Shown one piece after another: positions 36,342 through 45,308 of a stretch of DNA of 64,000 bases (position 1 is its first letter; each line of letters starts with the position of its first letter). The position numbers and the translations under genes are program-made. This stretch comes from Actinomycetota bacterium (GTDB taxonomy: Bacteria > Actinomycetota > Actinomycetes > Propionibacteriales > Propionibacteriaceae). The stretch is from positions 1-64,000 of the forward strand of contig JAIUOR010000046.1 in the NCBI GenBank assembly GCA_020161795.1, given 5' to 3'. The notes beneath the pieces are model-generated. The model was not told the origin of the DNA. It worked only from the letters and a program-made list of their open reading frames with translations, and searched no databases.

Positions 36342-37756
36342 CGGACGTGGACGCGGTCGTCGTCGGCTCGGGACCGAATGGGCTGGTGGCCGCGGTGACG
36401 CTGGCGCAGGCCGGCTGGAAGGTGGTCGTCTTCGAGGCCGCCGATCGTCCCGGCGGCGGTACCCGCACCGAGGAACTCACCCTTCCCGGCTTCCGGCACG
36501 ACGTGTGCTCGGCGGTACACCCGATGGCGCTGGCGTCGCCCGCCTTCCGCGAACTGGGCCTGGAGCGGGAGGGGCTGGCACTGGCCCAGCCGCCGATCCC
36601 GCTCGCGCACCCGCTGGCGCCCGGATACTCGGCCTACCTGCGCCGGGATGTCACAGCGACCGCTGCCGGCCTGGGACGGGACCGTCGCTACTGGGAGACC
36701 GTGGTGGGTGGGCTGTCATCGCGCTGGGAGTCGATGGTCTCGGGTGTGCTGGACCCGACCGCGCTGCCACCGAACGCACCGCTGGCCACCCTCGGTTTCG
36801 GCGCGGCCGGCGTCTGGCCCACCACGCTGGTCACCCGGGCGCTGCGCGACCAGCCGGCCAAGGCGCTGCTGGCCGGGCTCGCCGCGCACACCTTCCTCGA
36901 TCTCGGCGAACCGATGACCACCGGGATGGGACTGCTGCTCGGGGTGCTGGGGCACGCCGTCGGCTGGCCGGTGGCGGTGGGCGGTTCGCAGTCGATCGCC
37001 GATGCCCTGGTGCGTCGGCTCACCGCCCTGGGCGGCGAGGTGATCACCGGTCATCGGGTGACCTCCGTCGACGACCTGCCCACCGCGCGGGCCGTCGTCC
37101 TGGATCTCACCCCACGCCAGGTGCTCGCCGTCGCCGGGCACCGGCTGCCCGCGAAGTACACCGGCCGGCTGGCGCGCTGGAAGTACGGCCCCGGGGTGTT
37201 CAAGGTCGACTGGGCGCTGGACGGCCCGGTGCCGTGGACGGACGTCGAACTCGCCGGCGCGGGCACCGTCCATCTCGCGGGGCCGGCCGTGAAGGTGATC
37301 GAGGCCGAACGGACGGTCGCCCGGGGCGGCATCCCCGAGGAGCCGTTCGTGCTGTTCTCCCAGCCCTGCGTGGCCGATCCCTCCCGGGCTCCGGCCGGCA
37401 AGCACACCGCCTGGGCCTACTGCCACGTCCCGAACGGCAGCGATGCCGACATGACCGCCGCCATCGAGGCCCAGGTGGAGAAGTTCGCCCCCGGGTTCCG
37501 GGACCGGGTGCTGGCCCGGCACGTGATGGGAACCGCCGCGATGGAGGCGCACAACCCCAACAACGTCGGCGGCTCGGTGGACGGTGGCTCGTCCACCTGG
37601 CGGCAGCTGGCCGCCCGCCCCACTCTCAGCCGGACACCCTGGGCCACCCCGGACCCGACGCTCTTCCTGTGTTCGTCCTCGACCCTGCCCGGTGGCGGCG
37701 TCCACGGCATGGGCGGACGCCAGGCGGCCCGGACGGTGCTCGCCCGGCTCGCCTGA
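36338..37756 (+). CDS. FAD-dependent phytoene-desaturase-like oxidoreductase
   Basis: A 472-residue flavoprotein of the phytoene dehydrogenase/amine-oxidase superfamily. The Rossmann motif VVVGSGPNGLVAAVTLAQAG lies at residues 6-25 and is followed by the acidic residue in VVFEAADRPGGGTRT; the C-terminal FAD block is LPGGGVHGMGGRQAART. The GTG at 36338 overlaps the upstream stop (GTGA). The substrate is unknown: no phytoene synthase or other carotenoid gene lies nearby, so a role in carotenoid synthesis cannot be assumed. It is the last gene of the rsbU-type operon. Confidence 0.83.
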   Translation: MTDVDAVVVGSGPNGLVAAVTLAQAGWKVVVFEAADRPGGGTRTEELTLPGFRHDVCSAVHPMALASPAFRELGLEREGLALAQPPIPLAHPLAPGYSAYLRRDVTATAAGLGRDRRYWETVVGGLSSRWESMVSGVLDPTALPPNAPLATLGFGAAGVWPTTLVTRALRDQPAKALLAGLAAHTFLDLGEPMTTGMGLLLGVLGHAVGWPVAVGGSQSIADALVRRLTALGGEVITGHRVTSVDDLPTARAVVLDLTPRQVLAVAGHRLPAKYTGRLARWKYGPGVFKVDWALDGPVPWTDVELAGAGTVHLAGPAVKVIEAERTVARGGIPEEPFVLFSQPCVADPSRAPAGKHTAWAYCHVPNGSDADMTAAIEAQVEKFAPGFRDRVLARHVMGTAAMEAHNPNNVGGSVDGGSSTWRQLAARPTLSRTPWATPDPTLFLCSSSTLPGGGVHGMGGRQAARTVLARLA

Positions 37757-37790
37757 AGCGTCCGACCACGCGACCGTCGGTGGGCTGTCG

Positions 37791-37796
37791 TAGTCT
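37791..37796 (+). promoter_or_regulatory. -10 box of pcrA
   Basis: TAGTCT ends 9 nt before the pcrA ATG at 37806, in a 49-base gap with no clear ribosome site. The message is probably leaderless or has a very short leader. Confidence 0.45.
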
Positions 37797-37805
37797 TGGA
37801 CGGCC

Positions 37806-40190
37806 ATGACTGAAGCCCTGTTACCCGACCTCTACACCGACGCCCCGGCGGAGCCGGCGCGGCGCCGGCGGATCACCGAGGAGGAGCTGCTCGCCGACCT
37901 CAACCCGCCGCAGCGCGAGGCCGTGGTGCACGTGGGCGGGCCGGTGCTGGTGGTGGCCGGGGCGGGTTCGGGCAAGACCCGGGTACTGACCCGGCGGATC
38001 GCGCATCTGGTGAGCCAGCGGGACGTCCATCCCGGCTCCATCCTGGCGATCACCTTCACCAACAAGGCGGCCGCCGAGATGCGGCATCGGGTGGTGGAAC
38101 TGGTCGGCAACCGGGCCAAGCTGATGTGGGTCTCCACCTTCCATTCCGCCTGCGTGCGGATCCTGCGCTCCGACATCAACCGGTTCGGCTGGTCGCGCAC
38201 CTTCTCCATCTACGACGACACCGACTCCAAGCGGCTGATGCAGCTGGTGCTGCGGGACGCCGACCTCGACCCCAAGCGGTACCCGGTCCGGGCGGTGCTG
38301 AACTGGGTGTCGAACTGCAAGAACGAGCTGGTCGACCACGAGACCGCGCGCAGCCGGGCGGCAGCCGGCAACGAAGAGGTCTACGCCGATGCCTACGCCG
38401 AGTACCAGCGCCGGTTGCAGGCGGCGAACGCGCTGGATTTCGACGACATCATCATGACCGCCGTGCACCTGCTGCAGTCGTTCCCCGACCTGCGGGAACA
38501 GTACCGGCGTCGGTTCCGGCACGTGCTGGTGGACGAGTACCAGGACACCAACCACGCCCAGTACGCGTTGGTACGGGAGCTGTGCGGCGTCCATCCCGTT
38601 CCGGAGGGAATGCCGGTGGTCGACCCGCCAGAGTTGATGGTGGTGGGTGATTCCGACCAGTCGATCTACGCCTTCCGGGGCGCGACGATCCGCAACATCC
38701 TCGACTTCGAGAGTGACTTCCCCGGAGCCACCACGATCGTCCTCGATCAGAACTACCGCTCCACCCAGAACATCCTGAACGCCGCCAACGCGGTGATCAC
38801 CCGCAACCCGGGGCGTCCGGAGAAGAAGCTGTGGTCGGCCGAGGGGGACGGCGAGCTGCTGGTCGGCTATGTCGCCGACACCGAGCACGACGAGGCGCGC
38901 TACATCGCCGAGGAGATCGACCGGCTGACCGACGCCGGTGAGGTCAAGCCCTCGGGGGTGGCGGTGTTCTACCGGACGAACGCCCAATCCCGTGCCTTCG
39001 AGGATGTGTTCATCCGGGTCGGGCTGCCGTACCGGGTGGTCGGTGGCGTCCGGTTCTACGAGCGCAAGGAGATCCGGGACGCGATCGCCTACCTGCGCGG
39101 GATCGCCAACCCCGACGACGATGTATCGATCCGGAGGGTGCTGAACGTGCCCAAGCGGGGGATCGGGGACCGCGCCGAGGCGGTGGTCGAGGCCTTCGCC
39201 TCGGCCAACCGCATCCCGTTCTATGAGGGATTGCGGCGGGCGACCGAGGTGCCCGGCCTGGCCACGCGCTCGCTCAACCAGATTCAGGTGTTCGTGGGCC
39301 TGATCGAGACCCAGCGCGCCCAGGTCGAACAGGGCGCACCGGCAGACCAGATCCTGGCCGGCATCCTGAAGGAATCCGGCTACCTCGCCGAGTTGCAGGC
39401 CTCGAACGACCCGCAGGACGAGACCCGGCTGGAGAACCTGATCGAGTTCGTCAGCGTGGCGCAGGAGTTCGTCGCGGCCGCCCACGCCGTGGACCTGACG
39501 CCGGACGGCGGTGAGGTGGCCGAACTGGCCGGTGAGCTGGCCGAGGCCGCCCCGGAGCCGGACGACTCACTTCCGGCCTTCCTGGAGCGGATCGCGCTGG
39601 TGGCCGATTCCGATCAGCTGCCGGACGCCGACGGCGAGGACGACGGCGTGGTGACCCTGATGACCCTGCACACCGCCAAGGGTCTGGAGTTCGACACGGT
39701 CTTCCTGACCGGCTTCGAGGATGCGATCTTCCCCCATCAGCGGGCGATGACCGATCCGGCCGAGCTGCAGGAGGAGCGGCGACTGGCGTACGTGGGCATC
39801 ACCCGCGCCCGCAAGCGGCTCTACCTGACCCGGGCGACCGTCCGCACCATGTGGGGAGCACCGCAGTACAACCCGGCCAGCCGGTTCACCGACGAGATTC
39901 CCGCCCACCTGCTCGACTGGCGGCGGCTCGGGGTGGCCCGTACGGGCTGGTCGTCGTCGGCCACCGCGCGTACGACGACCGCGCGCCAGCAGGTGAGCTT
40001 CGGCAGCCGCGCGCCGATCAAGACCGTGGCCTCGGTGGAGGTGGGGGATAGGGTGCTGCACACCAGCTTCGGGATGGGAACCGTGCTGGCCACCTCGGGC
40101 GCGGGCGACAATGCCAAGGCCGATGTCGATTTCGGATCCGTCGGCGTCAAGCGGCTCTCGCTACGTCACGCTCCGATGGAGAAGCTGTAG
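37806..40190 (+). CDS. pcrA: ATP-dependent DNA helicase PcrA/UvrD1
   Basis: A 794-residue superfamily 1A helicase for repair and removal of stalled complexes. Motifs in order: Walker A AGAGSGKT near residue 52, TFTNKAA, VDEYQDTN, GDSDQSIYAFRGA, LDQNYRS, LHTAKGLEFD and YVGITRARK. The C-terminal beta domain (DRVLHTSFGMGTVLA...) binds RNA polymerase in relatives. Starts the block pcrA - M23 peptidase - sucC - sucD that matches Rv0949-Rv0952. Confidence 0.96.
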   Translation: MTEALLPDLYTDAPAEPARRRRITEEELLADLNPPQREAVVHVGGPVLVVAGAGSGKTRVLTRRIAHLVSQRDVHPGSILAITFTNKAAAEMRHRVVELVGNRAKLMWVSTFHSACVRILRSDINRFGWSRTFSIYDDTDSKRLMQLVLRDADLDPKRYPVRAVLNWVSNCKNELVDHETARSRAAAGNEEVYADAYAEYQRRLQAANALDFDDIIMTAVHLLQSFPDLREQYRRRFRHVLVDEYQDTNHAQYALVRELCGVHPVPEGMPVVDPPELMVVGDSDQSIYAFRGATIRNILDFESDFPGATTIVLDQNYRSTQNILNAANAVITRNPGRPEKKLWSAEGDGELLVGYVADTEHDEARYIAEEIDRLTDAGEVKPSGVAVFYRTNAQSRAFEDVFIRVGLPYRVVGGVRFYERKEIRDAIAYLRGIANPDDDVSIRRVLNVPKRGIGDRAEAVVEAFASANRIPFYEGLRRATEVPGLATRSLNQIQVFVGLIETQRAQVEQGAPADQILAGILKESGYLAELQASNDPQDETRLENLIEFVSVAQEFVAAAHAVDLTPDGGEVAELAGELAEAAPEPDDSLPAFLERIALVADSDQLPDADGEDDGVVTLMTLHTAKGLEFDTVFLTGFEDAIFPHQRAMTDPAELQEERRLAYVGITRARKRLYLTRATVRTMWGAPQYNPASRFTDEIPAHLLDWRRLGVARTGWSSSATARTTTARQQVSFGSRAPIKTVASVEVGDRVLHTSFGMGTVLATSGAGDNAKADVDFGSVGVKRLSLRHAPMEKL

Positions 40191-40208
40191 CGGACAGTCG
40201 AGCGGGGC

Positions 40209-41150
40209 TCAGGTCGGGAGTTCGCCGGCCTGAGCGTCGACATCGCCGAGTTCGCGGTCGGCGGAGTTCTCGTCCTCTTTGGCGTCGGAGTCGGTGTCGG
40301 CGTCGGACTTCTTCACGTACTCCAGCGGGTCGCTGTTGACACCGTCCTTGTACAGCGAGAGGTGCAGGTGGCAGGCGGTCGACAGGCCGGTGCTTCCCAC
40401 GGTGCCGAGCAGGTCGCCCTTGGCCACCTGCTGGCCCTCGGAGACCTCGACGTCGGTCATGTGCAGGTAGGCGGTCTCGACGTGGATGCCGTTGATGTCG
40501 CCGTGGTCGATCCGGACATTGTTGCCCGAGCCACCGTTGTAGCCGCCGGTCGCGGCCTTGGTGACCTTGCCCGACTGGGCGGCGTAGATCGGCTGGCCGC
40601 ACCGGCCGCCGATGTCGGCGCCGCCGTGCAGCCGGTAGTAGTGCAGGATCGGATGCAGCCGCTGACCCCAGGGAGAGCCGACCCCGCCCTTGGTGGGCCA
40701 CAGGAAGATGGCAAGGTTGCGTAGCCGGTCGGCTTCCTCCTCGACCGCGTCGGCGGTGTCCTCCAGCAGGCTGTTCCGCGAGGCGACGGCATCCTGGTCG
40801 CGCTTGGCCTCGATCTGCTCGCCGGTGAGCGCGATCTGCTCGCTGCGCTGCTTGACCAGGTCTTCCAGGGTCGGACGCTCGTCCGTCCGGCTGGGGACAT
40901 CCTGGCGGGCCTCGTCGATGCCGGCCGGGGCTCCGGCCTGGTTGGCGAAGGCGAATCCGGCGGTCGGGCCGTTGCTCAGGCCGAAGATGCCGATGGTGGT
41001 GATCCCGATCGCGGCCGCGGCGCCCAGGGCCAGGCCACGGCGCCACTGCTTGGCGGATACGGCGTTGGTGGGACGGGAATCCTTCTGGGGTGCCTCAGCG
41101 CTGGGGAGCGCGCGGCGCGGCCCCGCTGCGCGGTCGTACTCGGCTACCAC
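40209..41150 (-). CDS. M23-family metallopeptidase, membrane-anchored
   Basis: A 313-residue peptidase of the lysostaphin/LytM type. A basic cytoplasmic leader is followed by a membrane segment at about residues 41-62, a helical coiled region (residues 90-150), then the M23 domain with HGGADIG and the HLHLSLY zinc motif. An acidic Asp/Ser-rich tail ends the protein. It would cut peptidoglycan stem or cross-bridge peptides outside the membrane, or act as a scaffold if inactive; the zinc ligands are present. The GTG start is at 41150. It corresponds to Rv0950c by position. Confidence 0.9.
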   Translation of the reverse strand: MVAEYDRAAGPRRALPSAEAPQKDSRPTNAVSAKQWRRGLALGAAAAIGITTIGIFGLSNGPTAGFAFANQAGAPAGIDEARQDVPSRTDERPTLEDLVKQRSEQIALTGEQIEAKRDQDAVASRNSLLEDTADAVEEEADRLRNLAIFLWPTKGGVGSPWGQRLHPILHYYRLHGGADIGGRCGQPIYAAQSGKVTKAATGGYNGGSGNNVRIDHGDINGIHVETAYLHMTDVEVSEGQQVAKGDLLGTVGSTGLSTACHLHLSLYKDGVNSDPLEYVKKSDADTDSDAKEDENSADRELGDVDAQAGELPT

Positions 41151-41367
41151 AGATCCCCTGTCGATTCGATGGAAAATGAGGTAACCCTGCGACGATCACC
41201 CGATTCCGAAAGGGAGCTTAGCATTTCTCAGGAAGTTTCTCAGCATTCTGATCGGATCGTTTCAAACCGCCTGGTGGCAGGGGGATGCGGTGGCGAGCGG
41301 ATGACGATTAGGCTGCGCTGGTCGGACATGTCAGCCGACCATCACGATCTGAGAGGACGTAGTCGCC
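41151..41367. promoter_or_regulatory. Divergent region with direct repeats and the sucC leader
   Basis: An AT-richer patch holds the direct repeat TTTCTCAG at 41224-41231 and 41236-41243 (12-bp spacing), a possible regulator site for the M23 gene. Towards sucC, TAGGCT at 41309-41314 is a candidate -10 box; the leader then has a small hairpin (TGGTCGG at 41319-41325, CCGACCA at 41335-41341). I looked for a c-di-AMP riboswitch, which precedes some wall-hydrolase genes, and did not see one. Confidence 0.4.
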
Positions 41368-42543
41368 GTGGACCTCTTCGAGTACCAGGCCCGGGAGCTC
41401 TTCGAGGCCCATCAGGTGCCCGTCTTGCGCGGGATCGTCGCCACCACGCCCCAGCGGGCCCGGGAAGCGGCGGAGGCGCTCGGCACGCCGGTGGTGGTCG
41501 TCAAGGCGCAGGTCAAGACCGGTGGCCGGGGCAAGGCCGGCGGCGTCAAGCTGGCCCGTTCGCCGCAGGAGGCCGAGGAGCGTGCCTCCGAGATCCTGGG
41601 CATGGACATCAAGGGGCACCGGGTCGAGGCGGTCATGATCGCCGAGGGCGCCGACATCGCCGAGGAGTACTACTTCTCCCTGTTGCTGGATCGGGCGAAC
41701 CGCAGCTACCTGGCGATGTGCAGCGTCGAGGGTGGCATGGACATCGAGACGCTGGCGGTCGAACGTCCTGACGCCCTGGCCCGGATCGAGGTCGATCCGT
41801 TGGTCGGAATCGACCAGGCCAAGGCTGACGAGATCGTCGCCGCGGCGGGCTTCGCCGCCGCCGACCGCGCCGAGGTCGCCCGTGTGCTGATGCTGCTGGG
41901 CAACGTCTACCGGGAGGTGGATGCCACCCTGGTCGAGGTCAACCCGCTGGTGAAGACCGGCGACGGACGGATCGTGGCGCTCGACGGCAAGGTGACCCTG
42001 GACGGCAACGCCGAGATCCGGCACCCGGAATGGTCGGCCTACACCGACGAGACCAGCGACGATCCGCTCGAGGTGCGCGCCCGGGAGAAGGGCCTGAACT
42101 ACGTGAAGCTGGACGGCTCGGTCGGTGTCATCGGGAACGGGGCCGGATTGGTCATGAGCACCCTCGACGTGGTCGCCAAGGCCGGTGCCGACCTGCCGGG
42201 CAGCCCCAGCCCGGCGAACTTCCTCGACATCGGCGGCGGCGCCTCGGCCGAGGTGATGGCCAACGGGCTGGAGATCATCCTCTCCGACGCCCAGGTGAGG
42301 TCGGTCTTCGTCAACGTCTTCGGCGGTATCACCGCCTGCAGCGAGGTGGCCCGCGGCATCATCGACGCGCTGGCGATCCTCGGCGACAAGGCGACCAAGC
42401 CGATCGTGGTGCGGCTGGACGGCAACGCCGTCGAGATCGGACGCCACATGCTGACCGAGGCGGCGCACCCGCTGATCACGCTCGAGGAAACCATGGACGC
42501 CGCGGCCCGCCGGGCCGCCGAACTGGCCGCCGCGGCCGAGTAG
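41368..42543 (+). CDS. sucC: Succinyl-CoA synthetase (ADP-forming) beta subunit
   Basis: A 391-residue ATP-grasp enzyme of the TCA cycle. The N-terminal ATP-grasp part begins [21 protein letters not shown] with [16 protein letters not shown], and the C-terminal CoA-ligase domain includes [20 protein letters not shown] and [18 protein letters not shown]. The GTG at 41368 has GAGAGGA upstream. It works as a heterotetramer with sucD, which starts 13 bases downstream. Confidence 0.96.
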   Translation: MDLFEYQARELFEAHQVPVLRGIVATTPQRAREAAEALGTPVVVVKAQVKTGGRGKAGGVKLARSPQEAEERASEILGMDIKGHRVEAVMIAEGADIAEEYYFSLLLDRANRSYLAMCSVEGGMDIETLAVERPDALARIEVDPLVGIDQAKADEIVAAAGFAAADRAEVARVLMLLGNVYREVDATLVEVNPLVKTGDGRIVALDGKVTLDGNAEIRHPEWSAYTDETSDDPLEVRAREKGLNYVKLDGSVGVIGNGAGLVMSTLDVVAKAGADLPGSPSPANFLDIGGGASAEVMANGLEIILSDAQVRSVFVNVFGGITACSEVARGIIDALAILGDKATKPIVVRLDGNAVEIGRHMLTEAAHPLITLEETMDAAARRAAELAAAAE

Positions 42544-42556
42544 GAGAGCACGCGCA

Positions 42557-43441
42557 ATGTCGATCTGGCTGGATCAGAACTCCAAGGTGATCGTCCAGGG
42601 AATGACCGGTTCCGAGGGACGCAAGCACACCGCCCGCATGGTCGCCTACGGCACCCGCATCGTCGGTGGTGTCACCCCGGGCAAGGGCGGCGAGTCGGTC
42701 ACCTTCGAGGAGCAGCCGGTGCCGGTGTTCAACTCGGTGGCCGAGGCCAAGGCGGCGACCGGCGCGAACACCTCGGTGGTGTTCGTCCCGGGCCGGTTCA
42801 CCAAGGCCGCGGTGATCGAGGCGGTGGACGCGGGGCTCGACCTGGTCGTCGTCATCACCGAAGGGGTGCCGGTCAAGGACACCGCCGAGTTCTTCGCCTA
42901 CGCCCGCGAGAAGGGCACCACCCGCGTGATCGGCCCGAACTGCCCCGGCCTGATCAGCCCCGGGAAGTCCAACGTCGGCATCATCCCGCCCAACATCTCC
43001 GGCCCCGGGAAGATCGGGCTGGTGTCGAAGTCCGGCACGCTCACCTACCAGATGATGTTCGAGTTGCGCGACATCGGCTTCTCGACAGCGGTGGGCATCG
43101 GGGGCGATCCGATCATCGGCACCACCCACATCGATGCGCTGGAGGCCTTCGAGGCCGATCCGGAGACCGTCGCGGTGGTGCTGATCGGCGAGATCGGCGG
43201 CGACGCCGAGGAGCGTGCCGCCGACTACATCAAGGCGCACATGACCAAGCCCGTCGTCGGCTACGTCGCGGGCTTCACCGCCCCCGAGGGCAAGACGATG
43301 GGTCATGCCGGCGCGATCGTGACCGGTTCGGCCGGTACCGCGCAGGCCAAGAAGGAGGCGCTGGAGGCCGCCGGCGTCCAGGTCGGAACCACGCCGAGTG
43401 AGACCGCGCGGTTGATGCGGGAGATCGTCCGGGGGCTGTAG
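42557..43441 (+). CDS. sucD: Succinyl-CoA synthetase (ADP-forming) alpha subunit
   Basis: A 294-residue subunit that binds CoA and carries the phosphohistidine. The CoA-binding fold starts [18 protein letters not shown]; the phospho-histidine lies in [22 protein letters not shown] near the C-terminus; [19 protein letters not shown] is also characteristic. It is co-transcribed with sucC. Its 3' end meets the convergent sensor-like gene after 3 bases, so there is no room for a terminator. Confidence 0.96.
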   Translation: MSIWLDQNSKVIVQGMTGSEGRKHTARMVAYGTRIVGGVTPGKGGESVTFEEQPVPVFNSVAEAKAATGANTSVVFVPGRFTKAAVIEAVDAGLDLVVVITEGVPVKDTAEFFAYAREKGTTRVIGPNCPGLISPGKSNVGIIPPNISGPGKIGLVSKSGTLTYQMMFELRDIGFSTAVGIGGDPIIGTTHIDALEAFEADPETVAVVLIGEIGGDAEERAADYIKAHMTKPVVGYVAGFTAPEGKTMGHAGAIVTGSAGTAQAKKEALEAAGVQVGTTPSETARLMREIVRGL

Positions 43442-43444
43442 CGG

Positions 43445-45160
43445 CTACGGCAGTTGCGTGACCCGCTCGCCGGTGCGGGTCAGGATGGCCTTCCATTGGG
43501 CCTTGCTGAAGTCGAAGTCGGCCGACGGGTTGGCCAGCAGGTAGGACACGCGGTCGGCGATCCGGAGGACGCCGACCCGGTAGGTGGCCGTACCGCCGCT
43601 GACGGTCTGCTGGGTGATCAGGTAGGACTCGCCCGAGAAGCTGATCCCGCCCTGGCCCTCGCCCTTGACCGACGGGCCCTTCTCCACGGTGGCGGTGGGC
43701 ACCCGGCTGGTGCAGTCGGCCAGATCGTCCCCGAGTTGATCGGCGAAGCTCTTGGCGGCCTTCGGGGTGGCGAAGGTGTAGACGACCTGGTCGACGCCGA
43801 AGACGGTGGGCGCCTGCGGATCGTCGGCCAGCATCAGGGTGCGCTGCGCGGCGGCGGTGACATCCGGCACCTTCTTCAGCACGACGGTCTCGCACTGGCT
43901 GCCGACGATGGTGAGGCTGGACGACGGTGCGTTCGCGCCCCATCGACCCGCGCCGGGGGTGACCAGCGGCAGATCCGCCTCGACCAGCCACCCGGGCAGC
44001 TGGCCGGCGGCAGGAATGGTCTCGGTCGCCGTCGGCAGGGTCGGGCAGGTTCCCTCCCCGCCGCTGCACAACCTGGCCAGCGGTTGGGTGGCCACCTGCA
44101 CCGCGTCGTCCACCGAGGTGGGGTCGGCGGTGGTGATGTCGATCATGCTCAGGTTGCGGCCGGTGCGGCTCACCACCAGGACGTGGGGTTCGGTGGTCTC
44201 CTCCTGCACGTCGATCCGGGTGGAGAAGGCGCTGTCGGCCAGCCCGTCGACGGTGTAGGCGGCCACGATCAGCGCCTCGGTGTCCGCGCAGCTGCCGGCC
44301 TGCAGCAGCCGGGCCTGGTAGGCGCGCGTGGCGGCGGCCTCGTCGGGGTAGGTGTCGACCACGTGGGTCACGAAATCCGTGCCGGTCGCGTTCGGCGTGA
44401 GGACGCGCCGGGCGGTCCGGTCCGGAGTCGGCATCTCCTCGACCTCGGCGGGCAGGCAGATCGGGTTTCCGTCGCCGGCGGGCGGCGGGGTGACGGCGGT
44501 GATCCAGGCCGTCGCACCGAGCCGTCCCAGATCCGCGGGGGTCAGCAGCGGATCGAGGCTGGCGGGGGAGGTGGTCTGGGTGGGTTTGGGTGTCGCGGTG
44601 AGCGTCGGCCCGAGCCACCACACGCCACCGAGCACCAACCCGACGACGGCGGCGATCCCGGCCAGGACGGCGATCGCCCGGCGACCAGAGCGGCGGGGCT
44701 CGGCTGCCTTGGGCGCGGGTTCGGGGGCGGCCGGAGAGGCCGGGCTGGCCGGCGCGGGGTCGCCGCCGGCCGGGCGGAAGTAGACCTCTGGGGGGCTGGA
44801 GACGCTGGTCGCCGAGCGGCGGGGGACGTACTCGAACTCCCGCGGGGAGGCACTGGCGGAGAATCGACGTCCTGCCGAGGCGGGGGCGGCCGAGGACGTA
44901 GGCAGCACCGGACGGGGCGGTGGCACCGGGGTGGCTGCCCAGGCCCGTCCAGCGGTGTCCGCCGGGCTGGCCGGGCTCGCCGGGGTGACCGGGCTGTCCG
45001 ACATGATCACCCGGCGCAGCACCTGGGTCTCGGCATCGGCCGGCTCCCAGTCCGGATCGAACGGCAGCGCGCGTAGCCCACGCCGACCGAGGGGGGCTTC
45101 GGCGTCGTCGGGCAACGGACCGAGCGCGCGGCGGGGGCGCGCGATTCCGTCGTCGGTCAC
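43445..45160 (-). CDS. Single-pass membrane protein with PknH-like extracellular sensor repeats
   Basis: A 571-residue protein. Residues 1-165 are disordered and rich in Pro, Ala and Ser with SPASPA-type repeats; a membrane segment (RAIAVLAGIAAVVGLVLGGVWW) lies at about 167-188. The remaining 380 residues outside the membrane form two similar halves, each with a pattern like LPTADLxxLG / YxTFATPKAAKSFADQL and paired cysteines. This resembles the extracellular domain of mycobacterial PknH or lipoprotein sensors; that match is tentative. There is no kinase domain. It faces the PerM-like gene divergently. The GTG at 45160 is the longest start; an internal Met near residue 53 is possible. Confidence 0.6.
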   Translation of the reverse strand: MTDDGIARPRRALGPLPDDAEAPLGRRGLRALPFDPDWEPADAETQVLRRVIMSDSPVTPASPASPADTAGRAWAATPVPPPRPVLPTSSAAPASAGRRFSASASPREFEYVPRRSATSVSSPPEVYFRPAGGDPAPASPASPAAPEPAPKAAEPRRSGRRAIAVLAGIAAVVGLVLGGVWWLGPTLTATPKPTQTTSPASLDPLLTPADLGRLGATAWITAVTPPPAGDGNPICLPAEVEEMPTPDRTARRVLTPNATGTDFVTHVVDTYPDEAAATRAYQARLLQAGSCADTEALIVAAYTVDGLADSAFSTRIDVQEETTEPHVLVVSRTGRNLSMIDITTADPTSVDDAVQVATQPLARLCSGGEGTCPTLPTATETIPAAGQLPGWLVEADLPLVTPGAGRWGANAPSSSLTIVGSQCETVVLKKVPDVTAAAQRTLMLADDPQAPTVFGVDQVVYTFATPKAAKSFADQLGDDLADCTSRVPTATVEKGPSVKGEGQGGISFSGESYLITQQTVSGGTATYRVGVLRIADRVSYLLANPSADFDFSKAQWKAILTRTGERVTQLP

Positions 45161-45308
45161 ATTCGATCCTCAGGTGTCTGGGGTTGTCCGGATCAGTCTA
45201 GTCCGGATCGTACGGGCTCCGAACTGGGTGGCCGGCGGCACCGAGATCGGCTCCGCCCGCGTGTCAGTCCCGCCGGTCAACGGCGACGTGAGCGAGCATG
45301 GAGGCCAC

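Noticed and set aside
41151-41300. c-di-AMP (ydaO-type) riboswitch before the M23 peptidase
   Set aside because: Some actinobacterial wall-hydrolase genes have one, but the conserved core is not recognisable here.
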